Shown piece after piece: positions 26,951 to 35,448 of a DNA stretch of 64,000 nt. Position numbers and translations under genes: made by a program. Origin of the DNA: an uncultured Bacteriovorax sp. (lineage in GTDB: Bacteria; Bdellovibrionota; Bacteriovoracia; Bacteriovoracales; Bacteriovoracaceae); NCBI GenBank assembly GCA_946481315.1, contig CAMLMH010000013.1, forward strand, positions 21,113 to 85,112, given 5' to 3'. Numbering within the stretch: position 1 is the stretch's first letter; every line of letters begins with the position of its first letter. Under the pieces are notes generated by a model, which was not told the origin of the DNA, did not search any database, and was given only the letters and a program-made list of their open reading frames with translations.

Positions 26951-27712
26951 ATGATTCAATTAACAGTAGCCATCATAACTTACAACGAAGAAAACAACAT
27001 TGGTCGATGCATCAGCTCAGTATCTGAAATTGCAGATGAAGTCCTTGTCGTCGATTCTTTTTCTACTGATAAAACAGAGGAAATTTGTCTGGCGATGGGG
27101 GCGCGCTTTATTAAAAATCCTTTCGCCGGCCATATCGAACAAAAAAACTTTGCACTCGATCTTGCCCGTCACGAATATGTCCTTTCGCTTGATGCTGATG
27201 AAGCTTTATCCCCGGAACTACTGGAAGAAATAAAAAAAATTAAAAATAATTTCCACATGGATGGATTTCGATTTAACCGCCTGACAAATTATAATGGCCA
27301 CTGGGTTCGTTACTGTGGATGGTATCCGGACACTAAACTACGTTTAATTAAAAAAAACAAAGCACGCTGGAGAGGAGTAAATCCACATGATTTACTCGTT
27401 CCCGAAATTCCTTCGCGCATCGGATTTTTAAAAGGTGATTTACTTCACTATAGCTATGAATCAATTGCCGCCCACATCATTCAGACTGATAAATTTACGA
27501 CAATAGCTGCAAAAGCAGCTTTTAATCAGGGAAAGCGCTCCTCACTTTTTAAAATTTTTACTCGTCCATTTCTTAAATTTCTTCGTGATTATTTTTTCAA
27601 ACGTGGGTTTCTGGATGGCAGATATGGATTCATTATTTGCTCTATAAATTCATTATATGCTTTATTGAAGTATTCAAAACTGCATGAATTGCAGCAAGGT
27701 AAGAAAATATGA
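26951..27712 (+). CDS. Glycosyltransferase family 2 (WaaE/KdtX-like)
   Basis: A 253-residue GT2 enzyme, probably adding a glucose-type residue to the LPS core: VAIITYNEENNIGRC, VVDSFSTDKT, EQKNFALDLARHEYVLSLDADEAL (the D-x-D metal site) and GWYPDTKLRLIKK. The ExxK-type acceptor part NPHDLL follows. It is strongly similar to the product of 37730-38485. Its last 4 bases overlap the next gene. Confidence 0.88.
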   Translation: MIQLTVAIITYNEENNIGRCISSVSEIADEVLVVDSFSTDKTEEICLAMGARFIKNPFAGHIEQKNFALDLARHEYVLSLDADEALSPELLEEIKKIKNNFHMDGFRFNRLTNYNGHWVRYCGWYPDTKLRLIKKNKARWRGVNPHDLLVPEIPSRIGFLKGDLLHYSYESIAAHIIQTDKFTTIAAKAAFNQGKRSSLFKIFTRPFLKFLRDYFFKRGFLDGRYGFIICSINSLYALLKYSKLHELQQGKKI

Positions 27713-28680
27713 AATGTGTTTTCTTTCATCCGTCTGCTCTTCCGGTTTACGGTTACGGTGGTACCGAGCGAATTTTGTTCTGGCATATGGTTGAACTGGT
27801 CCGTCAGGGCCATAAGGTTGTTTATATAGGCCATCGTGATTCTAAAGTTCAGGATTATGGTATTGAATTAATTCCTTTCGACCCTGATCCGGCAAAATGG
27901 AAAAAGCTATTGCCAGCGGGAACGGACATTGTTCATTTTCCTTTTAATGCTGAAATCGAAGATGTTCCTTCAATTAATACAGTTCATGGAAATGGCCAGC
28001 CAGGTGAAGTACTAAAGAAAAATTCAGTGTTTGTTTCCAGGAAACATGCCGAAATCCATGGTTCAGATCAATACGTTCATAACGCTGTCGATTTTAATGA
28101 ATATCCTTTTCAGCCAAAACAAAAAAGAGAATGGAATCGTTTTCTCTTTCTGGCAAAAGCATCCTGGAAAGTAAAAAATTTAAAACATTCAGTTACTGCT
28201 TGCCGAAAAAACAACAAACATCTGGAAGTGGCCGGTGGCCATTGGTTTGGTTTGTCTCGATTTATTCATAACCACGGAATGGTGAGTGGTGAAAAAAAAT
28301 TACAGCTCATCAGGAATTGTGATGCGCTCTTGTTTCCTGTTCGCTGGCATGAACCCTTTGGAATTGCCGTGATTGAGGCCATGTCGCAAGGATTACCTGT
28401 CATTGGCTCGAGTTATGGAAGTTTACCGGAGCTGATCAGCAGTCAAAGTGGATATATCACAAAAAACTATGCAGAATTATTTCAGCTTTTAAAAGAGAAT
28501 CATTCCGCAGACTTTGATCCGGAAATAATAAGAAAATATGCCGAGAATAATTTTAATATTGCTCTTTATACCCAAAAATACCTGGACCTTTATGTGAAAA
28601 TCATAAGGGGAGAAAGTCTTAACTCTTCCCCCCCTGTTTATCAGTTCAACAATCGCGCTGAAGATCTGCTTCCCTATTAG
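27709..28680 (+). CDS. Glycosyltransferase family 4 (GT-B)
   Basis: A 323-residue GT-B glycosyltransferase: GYGGTERILFWHMVELVRQGHKVV at the N-terminus and the retaining-enzyme motif FPVRWHEPFGIAVIEAMSQGLPVIGSSYGSLPELI (E-x7-E) near residue 210. It overlaps the upstream GT2 gene (ATGA), so both likely act in one polysaccharide pathway. Acceptor and donor are unknown. Confidence 0.88.
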   Translation: MKCVFFHPSALPVYGYGGTERILFWHMVELVRQGHKVVYIGHRDSKVQDYGIELIPFDPDPAKWKKLLPAGTDIVHFPFNAEIEDVPSINTVHGNGQPGEVLKKNSVFVSRKHAEIHGSDQYVHNAVDFNEYPFQPKQKREWNRFLFLAKASWKVKNLKHSVTACRKNNKHLEVAGGHWFGLSRFIHNHGMVSGEKKLQLIRNCDALLFPVRWHEPFGIAVIEAMSQGLPVIGSSYGSLPELISSQSGYITKNYAELFQLLKENHSADFDPEIIRKYAENNFNIALYTQKYLDLYVKIIRGESLNSSPPVYQFNNRAEDLLPY

Positions 28681-29171
28681 AAATGACAAGCCTTAAGAGG
28701 CAAAGTTTGCTCAGCTCCGCCACGGGAGTGTGTGAATGGAACACCACCGATAATTGTCTTCAGATTTTCCGTCAGGAATCGACTACATACTTTCCCCGCT
28801 TCTGATTCAGTCACAATCCGCGTTTCAATAACTTCACGTTCAATAATAATCTTTTCTTTACGTTCATTACCCTGGATAACATCATCGATTGACAGGGCAG
28901 GCTCATCATTAAATGACTGACATGCGCCTGCACTCATGCAAGGCAGATCACTGCGGTCACCAAAACGAATATTAGAGTGATCAAATAACGTCCAGCCATC
29001 AAGTGAAGCGATATTGATTTTTAATTCTGACATTCCGTATCCAAAATGCGAGCAGCGCACTGTCTTTCGGCTAACTTCCGTCTCTGCAGTTAGACTGTCT
29101 TTTAAAATAATACGTTCTCCGGCCATAATGTTTGTTGCTAAAAATAAAGTTGCAAAAAATAGTATTTTCAT
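28677..29171 (-). CDS. Secreted hypothetical protein
   Basis: A 164-residue protein with a signal peptide (MKILFFATLFLATNIMA, cut before GERIIL). The mature part has five or more cysteines (RCSHFG, PCMSAGACQS, KVCSRF, KACHF), which suggests disulfides in an oxidising compartment. No family recognised. GAGGGGGG precedes the start. The last bases overlap the GT4 stop on the other strand. Confidence 0.7.
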   Translation of the reverse strand: MKILFFATLFLATNIMAGERIILKDSLTAETEVSRKTVRCSHFGYGMSELKINIASLDGWTLFDHSNIRFGDRSDLPCMSAGACQSFNDEPALSIDDVIQGNERKEKIIIEREVIETRIVTESEAGKVCSRFLTENLKTIIGGVPFTHSRGGAEQTLPLKACHF

Positions 29172-29224
29172 AATCCCCCCTCTGGTTTTTGGTTACAACA
29201 TTTCTAATCCTATTGGCTCCATAA

Positions 29225-29262
29225 ATAAATTGAATGTTATTTATAATTATGATTCAATTTAT
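29225..29262. promoter_or_regulatory. Inverted repeat operator, probable LysR site
   Basis: ATAAATTGAAT (29225-29235) and its exact reverse complement (29252-29262) flank a 16-base AT-rich centre with TATAAT-like boxes. It ends 2 bases before the LysR start codon, in the gap between the LysR gene and a divergent secreted gene, the usual place for an autoregulatory site. Confidence 0.6.
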
Positions 29263-29264
29263 GA

Positions 29265-30104
29265 ATGATAAATTCAGCCGATTTAAAATCTTTCCTGGTT
29301 ACAGCACAGCATCTGCATCTCACAAAAGCGGCACAAGCACTGGGAATGTCTCAGCCTGCACTCAGCCATTGCATCAAAAGACTGGAGCTGGAACTGCAAA
29401 ATGATCTTTTTTTGCGCAGAAAAAGTGGTCTTATTTTGACCGAAGCTGGTCAGTACCTGCTTCTTCACGGCAATAAAGTGCTGGAGGAGATGAATCAGAT
29501 TGAAAATTTTCTGATAAGCGGAAAACTATCTCTAAACCGAACATTAAAACTGGGTTTGCATTCAGCAGTGGCAGCTTATCTGTTGCCAGCATTTTATAAG
29601 TTGCAGTCTGAAATTAAGCTAAGTATGAACTTTGGCCTTTCCCGCGAAATGACGTCTATGGTTCAGACGGGAACTCTGGATTGTGCTGTGGCTATTAATC
29701 CTCATCCGCATCCTAATCTGATCGTCACAGCACTGGGGGAAGATAATTTTACATTGTGGTCGACAAAAAAAATCAACAAAGCCAAACGCCTTTTTTTTGA
29801 TCCGGACTTGCAGCAAAGCCAGCATCTTCTGCGACAAATAGAACGCAAAGGTATTCATTATGACAGTTACGAAGAAATAAAAAATCTGGATATTATTGCG
29901 CGCTTGTTGCTGGATGGTGCAGGTGATGCCTTCCTTCCTGCCCGTGTTGTGCATAATTTTGAAAAATGGGAAAAATCGGTAATAGATAGATCGGTCGAAA
30001 TCAAATCTTTTAAAGACAGGATATGTTTTGTCTATTCTGAAGAAAACCCGTATAAAGTAGAACTGGTAAAACTTAAACAGACAATGATCAAAGCTTTGCA
30101 ATAA
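29265..30104 (+). CDS. LysR-family transcriptional regulator
   Basis: A 279-residue LysR regulator: N-terminal winged helix DLKSFLVTAQHLHLTKAAQALGMSQPALSHCIKRLELELQNDLFLR, and a C-terminal periplasmic-binding-like effector domain. The effector is unknown. The stop overlaps the start of the FUSC gene by one base, so it probably controls that gene and itself through the inverted repeat just upstream. Confidence 0.93.
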   Translation: MINSADLKSFLVTAQHLHLTKAAQALGMSQPALSHCIKRLELELQNDLFLRRKSGLILTEAGQYLLLHGNKVLEEMNQIENFLISGKLSLNRTLKLGLHSAVAAYLLPAFYKLQSEIKLSMNFGLSREMTSMVQTGTLDCAVAINPHPHPNLIVTALGEDNFTLWSTKKINKAKRLFFDPDLQQSQHLLRQIERKGIHYDSYEEIKNLDIIARLLLDGAGDAFLPARVVHNFEKWEKSVIDRSVEIKSFKDRICFVYSEENPYKVELVKLKQTMIKALQ

Positions 30105-31150
30105 TGCCGCTAAGAAATCATATTGAAAAATCACTGGAAATCGCACCGGTTGTAACTCCGGCGCACAAAATGCTTATGAGCGCGAGTGCCATTACTCTGC
30201 CTCTGGTCGTTGGACTTCTCCGGGAAGAAATTCAACCGGCCATGTTTGGTGCCCTTATGGGGCTGGTCTATTATCTCAATGATCATTTTGGAAAATTAGA
30301 AATCAGGATTAAACATCTGTTCATTGCTTTTATTTTTTTAATGTTATCAATGTTCGTGGGAACATTGGTCCAAGGCCAATTGGTGCTCATATCGATCCTC
30401 TTATTCGGTTTAAGTTTCCTGTTGGGGAAATCAAAAACTTTCGGAATTGAACTGGAGCGTATGATGTTATTCATTACGCTGCAGTTTCTCACCTCTTCCA
30501 GCGAAGCTGTTGTTTTTGAAACTCGTACCAGTTTATTGATCTATTCCACGCTTTCTTTTGCCTTATACGTACTCGTTCTTTTGCTGCTGCAAATACTTTT
30601 TAAACACGAGCATCAGGAGATGAAAAGTAAGAGACATATTTTTAAAGAGGCCATGAAGAATAAGCAGTCGCTGAAATTTTCACTCTTAGTCGCGATTATT
30701 GCACTCACCAGTTACCATCTGGTACGCAGTCTGCAACTGTCTCACCCTTATTGGGTTGTTGGTACAGCAATAATAGTAATGCTTCCGGACAGTCTACAGG
30801 GGATCTATCGATCCTTTCAGCGTTTTATAGGTACAGTTGCCGGTGTTTTCCTGGCCGCCGTGATCCTGAGTCTCACTCATGAGCCCTATATTTTACTGAT
30901 TTTTATTTTTCTCTTTTCTATGCTTATGCCGGTGGGGCTGGCTAAAAATTACTGGGTGGGAAACGTTTTTATTGCCGCACTTATTTTATTTTTTCTGGAA
31001 ATAGCTGCGCCCGAATCTATAGCTTCTCATCATTTAGCTTACTGGAGAATTGTCGACATCACTTTGGGTTGTACTATGGGTGTACTGGCGGCAATCATAC
31101 TGCATCCACCGCTTATTATTAAACTGATCAATTCACTCAAGCTTAAATAA
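30104..31150 (+). CDS. FUSC-family membrane protein
   Basis: A 348-residue integral membrane protein with about ten hydrophobic segments in two halves separated by a charged linker (KHEHQEMKSKRHIFKEAMKNK, residues 167-187). The C-terminal half has SHPYWVVGTAIIVM, then FQRFIGTVAG, the pattern of fusaric acid resistance/aromatic acid efflux (FUSC, YccS/AaeB). The substrate is unknown, perhaps an aromatic acid sensed by the LysR protein. Confidence 0.8.
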   Translation: MPLRNHIEKSLEIAPVVTPAHKMLMSASAITLPLVVGLLREEIQPAMFGALMGLVYYLNDHFGKLEIRIKHLFIAFIFLMLSMFVGTLVQGQLVLISILLFGLSFLLGKSKTFGIELERMMLFITLQFLTSSSEAVVFETRTSLLIYSTLSFALYVLVLLLLQILFKHEHQEMKSKRHIFKEAMKNKQSLKFSLLVAIIALTSYHLVRSLQLSHPYWVVGTAIIVMLPDSLQGIYRSFQRFIGTVAGVFLAAVILSLTHEPYILLIFIFLFSMLMPVGLAKNYWVGNVFIAALILFFLEIAAPESIASHHLAYWRIVDITLGCTMGVLAAIILHPPLIIKLINSLKLK

Positions 31151-31151
31151 A

Positions 31152-31178
31152 TAAATCCTCTGTTATTTTGGTCGATAA
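31152..31178 (+). promoter_or_regulatory. Sigma28 (FliA)-like promoter
   Basis: TAAATCCT (31152-31159), 11 bases, then GTCGATAA (31171-31178). The E. coli consensus is TAAAGTTT-N11-GCCGATAA, so the spacing is exact, TAAA is kept and the -10 matches 7 of 8. It lies 30 bases before the protein-glutaminase-like gene. Confidence 0.5.
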
Positions 31179-31207
31179 GTTTAGGTCATAAAACCTGAGG
31201 TTTAATC

Positions 31208-33034
31208 ATGTTTAAAAGCTTAATCCTGTTATTTCTTCTCGGCAGTTCTCCCTTAATGGCCCAGGGCTATCCCGGTGGTAAATTCGGCAGTGGCACTTTT
31301 CCGGGCGGAGGTTTTGGTGGCGGAATGCTGGGCTATGCCGGTAAAAATGAAAGGGTAAAACCAAGAGATTTTCCCCAGATTAAAATTCAACTTTATGGCG
31401 AAAAAAGCTCAATCAACTGCAAAATCGATACTGAAGTTGAAGTTTATATTTGCGATAACAAAGGTAAGCCATTACTGGTAAAGACTGGTGGTTATGGATA
31501 CAGCAGCATCGGTACTGATGATAAAGGTGAAATAAAAAATTTAAATATTCAGAAAGTTGAAAGCGGAGAAAAAACCCTCTACGAAATACCCAAATACGAA
31601 GGAATAAATGTTACTTTTCCCTCTCTTCCTCCCGTTGCCAGCGGGGAATATCTTGAGAAGGTAACCAGTGTTGAAACTTTTTTCAATGATAATGACGGTT
31701 CTTTTCCCCCGAAAACTTCTGACAGGAAAAAAGGCTCTCCTGCTTATGAAGCAATTGCACAATCAATTCTGCAAAAAAAGGAAGCTTTAAAAAACCAGTA
31801 TGACAAAGCTTTCAATGATACAAAATATTCTGTTGAATTAGAAAATGGCCAGAAAATTAATTGTGAAAGGGGAAGCACTCGCCCTTTCAGCCCGGAAGAA
31901 CAAGAACAGGCTAAAAATTTTAATGTATCCATTCAATGTGGCACCTTTAAATGTGAACCTTTAAGAATTAAAGACAAAACTTACGATGCTACGATGTTGT
32001 TTGAGTCTGCCCCAATGGCAGGCGGCGGAGCAGCTGTTCACTTCTTTGATAGGAGCGGTCTGGGTCCGCGAATAAGAGTAAAAAAAGTTTTTTCAGAAAA
32101 AATATCCACACCGCTGGTTGATTACAGTCCTATCTTAAGCTCAAAAGAAGAATTTAATCCTATGGCAATGTATGAAAATATGTTTCCGCAGAGTCTGGGT
32201 GAAGATCGAGCAAGAATAGCAGAATTCAAGAGCCCTCTTTTTGAACAATTCATGATGTATCAGAAAAATGTCTGCTCTGATAAAACGGCATTGGACAACC
32301 TTGATAATGCCCGAAAGCAGCTGATCGGAAAACTGGCTGAACTGGAGATGAAGGAATTCATCCAGGTCATGGCAGACGGGACATTGGTCGGCGCTTACAT
32401 TGATCCTAATAAAGCAGCTGAATATGGTTGCCTATATGACGGACTTATCCTGGATGAAAATGCGGCCAGAAATCTGGATAAATTACGTAAAAACATTTAT
32501 CCGGACAGAGTCGTTAACCAGACGATCAGTTTAAAAAAGGCCAATGAACTTTTTAAGAAAGCCGCGGCCAGAAAGGATATTGCGTGGAAGTATAAGTATG
32601 ACGGTTGTTATGCCCGTGCCCATTTAATGGCCAGAATGTTTGAAGCAGAAGGTGTGCGGACAGATAAAGTATGGATCAAAGGCGATCTGTATGTTCCGGA
32701 AACAGACATTCGCTGGAACTTTCACGTAGCGCCTATTGTTTATGTTGATGATGGTAAAGGTGGAAACAAAAAAATGGTTATTGACCCTTCACTCTTTGAT
32801 AAGCCTGTTACTGTCGAAGAATGGGACCAGCGAATGTCTAAAAACACAGTAAAGGGATCCGTAGTCACCGCTTTTCCATTTCCTGAAAACGCTGCTGCTT
32901 TCGAGCGTTCAGCACTCGCTTTTTCCAGTTCAGATCCTTATCTTCCGCGCGAGAGCATTCACCTGAATGAAGAATCGAAAATGCAGATGTCACTCGAAAC
33001 CATGAAACGCTACAAACCCCTGGAACCAAAATGA
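31208..33034 (+). CDS. Secreted protein glutaminase (deamidase)-like enzyme
   Basis: A 608-residue secreted protein: signal peptide MFKSLILLFLLGSSPLMAQ, then a Gly-rich stretch (GGKFGSGTFPGGGFGGGMLG), a long middle part of unknown fold, and a C-terminal domain like bacterial protein glutaminase, which deamidates protein glutamines. The match is DGCYARAHLMARMF (Cys467), VWIKGDLYV, WNFHVAPIVYV (His506) and VIDPSLFDKPV (Asp526). The Cys-His and His-Asp spacings, 39 and 20, are close to those of the Chryseobacterium enzyme. The N-terminal 450 residues may act as pro-region or targeting part. It is the first gene of a two-gene unit with a sigma28-like promoter. Confidence 0.78.
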   Translation: MFKSLILLFLLGSSPLMAQGYPGGKFGSGTFPGGGFGGGMLGYAGKNERVKPRDFPQIKIQLYGEKSSINCKIDTEVEVYICDNKGKPLLVKTGGYGYSSIGTDDKGEIKNLNIQKVESGEKTLYEIPKYEGINVTFPSLPPVASGEYLEKVTSVETFFNDNDGSFPPKTSDRKKGSPAYEAIAQSILQKKEALKNQYDKAFNDTKYSVELENGQKINCERGSTRPFSPEEQEQAKNFNVSIQCGTFKCEPLRIKDKTYDATMLFESAPMAGGGAAVHFFDRSGLGPRIRVKKVFSEKISTPLVDYSPILSSKEEFNPMAMYENMFPQSLGEDRARIAEFKSPLFEQFMMYQKNVCSDKTALDNLDNARKQLIGKLAELEMKEFIQVMADGTLVGAYIDPNKAAEYGCLYDGLILDENAARNLDKLRKNIYPDRVVNQTISLKKANELFKKAAARKDIAWKYKYDGCYARAHLMARMFEAEGVRTDKVWIKGDLYVPETDIRWNFHVAPIVYVDDGKGGNKKMVIDPSLFDKPVTVEEWDQRMSKNTVKGSVVTAFPFPENAAAFERSALAFSSSDPYLPRESIHLNEESKMQMSLETMKRYKPLEPK

Positions 33035-33309
33035 AAAAAATAATCTTTGCTGTCATTCTTTGCTCGTCGGCTTCACTGTTTGCAGCTGACGATAAAAAAA
33101 CACTTGATCTGGATGCAACAATATCTAAGATCACGCTGGAAAAAAACAATCAGTATCGACTGGAAATGCTGGAGCATGCAGCTGCATACACAGCAGAAGA
33201 AAAATTGCTTCCGTGTCTGAAGCAATCACTTGAAAAAAAGAAAGCTGTGAAAATAAAGGTTACTGCTTATACCCAGAAAGTTTTAGAATGCACGATTCAT
33301 GATAACTGA
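33031..33309 (+). CDS. Small secreted protein coupled to the glutaminase gene
   Basis: A 92-residue protein with a signal peptide (MKKIIFAVILCSSASLFA, cut before ADDKKT). The mature 74 residues have two cysteines (LPCLKQ, LECTIH) likely bonded. No family recognised. Its ATG overlaps the glutaminase stop (ATGA), so both are made together and exported to the same compartment; an accessory or inhibitor role is possible but is only inferred. The 3-prime end overlaps the opposing nitrilase gene by 27 bases. Confidence 0.7.
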   Translation: MKKIIFAVILCSSASLFAADDKKTLDLDATISKITLEKNNQYRLEMLEHAAAYTAEEKLLPCLKQSLEKKKAVKIKVTAYTQKVLECTIHDN

Positions 33310-34065
33310 TTTCCGGATCAGTTCTATTTTAGAGAAATCGAGTTCAGCAACACCCACCCCCTGTCCTTCTTTCAGGTCGACTAAAACATCGCCCCATGGA
33401 TCGACAATCAGGGAGTGGCCATAGGTCTCCATGCGCTCATTGTGTTTACCCCATTGAGCAGCGGCCACTACGAAACATTGGTTTTCAATGGCCCGTGCCC
33501 GCAGAAGAGTATGCCAGTGAGCCTTTCCTGTCGGAACTGTAAAAGCTGCGGGGAACGTTAAAATTTGTGCACCATTTATGCGGTAATGATGGGCCATTTC
33601 GGAAAAGCGCATATCAAAACAAATGCCCAGACCAACTTTATGGCCTTCTATTTCGACCATTTTGTAGTCTTTACCCGGAGTATAAGTTTTAGCTTCAGAA
33701 AGTTTCTTATCAGGAAGATCGCAGGCAAAAAGATTAATTTTGTCATAGTGGCCCAGATCATTTCCAAATTTGTCGAAATTATAAGCTCGGTTGACAACTT
33801 TTCCATTAAGATTAGTCGCGGCTGATCCACCTATCAAGGCCATTTGAAAATCTGTGGCCAGTTTTCTGATTTGTTCAAAATGTTCATTTCCTTCTTCCAC
33901 CAAATAAGGTGTAGAAGTTAGTCCGTCACTCATTGAGTAAAAAACTTCAGGTAGAAAAGCCGCAACTGCACCTTGTGCTTTAGCTTCTTTTAGGAATTCG
34001 CGAATAGTTTCCAGGTTTGTACGATAATCCAGGACTGAAGTTAATTGAATGACGGCAATTTTCAT
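33283..34065 (-). CDS. Carbon-nitrogen hydrolase (nitrilase family)
   Basis: A 260-residue cytosolic amidase of the Nit1/Nit2 branch. The triad is visible: Glu in AAFLPEVFYS, Lys in HYDKINLF, Cys in GLGICFDMRFSEMA. Nit1-type enzymes repair deaminated glutathione and Nit2-type hydrolyse omega-amides; the sequence alone does not decide. It overlaps the ugd gene by 4 bases, which suggests co-transcription rather than shared function. Confidence 0.88.
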   Translation of the reverse strand: MKIAVIQLTSVLDYRTNLETIREFLKEAKAQGAVAAFLPEVFYSMSDGLTSTPYLVEEGNEHFEQIRKLATDFQMALIGGSAATNLNGKVVNRAYNFDKFGNDLGHYDKINLFACDLPDKKLSEAKTYTPGKDYKMVEIEGHKVGLGICFDMRFSEMAHHYRINGAQILTFPAAFTVPTGKAHWHTLLRARAIENQCFVVAAAQWGKHNERMETYGHSLIVDPWGDVLVDLKEGQGVGVAELDFSKIELIRKSVIMNRAF

Positions 34066-35384
34066 TTTATGTATTTCCCAATAGCAAAGTAATCAAAACC
34101 CTCTGCGAGAACTTTCTTTGTATCATAAAGATTTCTACCGTCAAAGATAACTGGCTTTTTCAGCCGTTTCTTGATTTCGCTGAAGTCAGGTGTCGTAAAC
34201 TCACGCCATTCAGTAACTGTAATTAATGCGTCGGCGCCATTAAGAGCATCGTATTTATCTTCGAAAGATTTGATTTTTCCTTCGCATTCTTTATATTCGC
34301 TCATAATTTTCAGATAATTTTCAGTCGCAACCGGATCAAAAATCTGAATTGTCGCACCTGCTGCAATAAGTTTTTTGGCCATAGCAATGGCTGCAGTTTC
34401 CCGAACATCATCTGTGTTAGCTTTGAAGGCCACACCCCAAAATGTAAAAACTTTTCCCTTGATATCTTCGCCATAATACTGACGAACTTTTGAATACACA
34501 TAGGCTTTTTGTTCGTCGTTTACTTCTTCAGTTGCATTGACGATTTTAAGATCCATTCCATAATCTTCCGCTGTTGCGATTAATGCTTTTACATCTTTTG
34601 GAAAACAAGATCCGCCGTATCCTGGACCAGGGTAAAGAAAATGCCCCCCGATACGTTTATCTGAAGAAATCCCTTTGCGGACTTCTTCAATATCAGCATT
34701 GGTAGCATCACAAAGTCGGGCAATTTCATTGATGAAAGAAATTTTAGTCGCAAGGAAACAGTTCGCTGCATACTTACTCATTTCCGCTGATAGATTGCTC
34801 ATACCGTAAATAGGATTCCCCTGTCGAACGAGAGGTGCGTAGAGCTCTTCCATCACTTTCATCGCGTAGTCGTCCTGATGGCCGATAATAACCCGGTCAG
34901 GTCGCATAAAATCTTCTACTGCTGATCCCTCCTTCAAGAATTCAGGATTGTTCACCAGATGGAAATTTTTCTTCGTATTCTCTTTGATAAGTTTTCTAAT
35001 TTCTACAGAAGTTCCAACAGGAACTGTTGACTTGATAACTACAATAGCATCATCGGCAAGATGTTTTGCTACTTCCATTGCGGCAGCTCTTAAATAAGTC
35101 AAATCAGCCCGGCCGTCATCCGCAGAAGGAGTTCCTACTGCCAGAAAAATAGTTTTGGCATCTTTAACTGATTCATAGCCAGTGGAAAAATGCAGACGTC
35201 CGGATTTTATGTTTCTTTCCAATAAATCAGTTAGACCTGGCTCATAGATGGGAGACTTGTGAGCTTGAAGCATTTCGATTTTTTTGGGATCAATATCGAT
35301 ACATGTAACATCATGACCAATTTCGGCAAAACACGTCCCACTTACCAGACCAACATATCCAGTGCCAATGACTGAAACTTTCAT
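34062..35384 (-). CDS. ugd: UDP-glucose 6-dehydrogenase
   Basis: Oxidises UDP-glucose to UDP-glucuronate with two NAD+, for envelope polysaccharides. 440 residues; Rossmann start VSVIGTGYVGLVSGTCFAEIGHDVT, IFLAVGTPSADDGRADL, NPEFLKEGSAVEDFMRPDRVIIG, the active-site loop GPGYGGSCFPKDVKAL with its catalytic Cys, and FKANTDDVRE. Complete and typical. Confidence 0.96.
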   Translation of the reverse strand: MKVSVIGTGYVGLVSGTCFAEIGHDVTCIDIDPKKIEMLQAHKSPIYEPGLTDLLERNIKSGRLHFSTGYESVKDAKTIFLAVGTPSADDGRADLTYLRAAAMEVAKHLADDAIVVIKSTVPVGTSVEIRKLIKENTKKNFHLVNNPEFLKEGSAVEDFMRPDRVIIGHQDDYAMKVMEELYAPLVRQGNPIYGMSNLSAEMSKYAANCFLATKISFINEIARLCDATNADIEEVRKGISSDKRIGGHFLYPGPGYGGSCFPKDVKALIATAEDYGMDLKIVNATEEVNDEQKAYVYSKVRQYYGEDIKGKVFTFWGVAFKANTDDVRETAAIAMAKKLIAAGATIQIFDPVATENYLKIMSEYKECEGKIKSFEDKYDALNGADALITVTEWREFTTPDFSEIKKRLKKPVIFDGRNLYDTKKVLAEGFDYFAIGKYIK

Positions 35385-35448
35385 AAATTTTATTTCCTTA
35401 AATTGCTAATTTTTATGCCCTTACATTAGCATTTGTCCCCTTGTTTAG

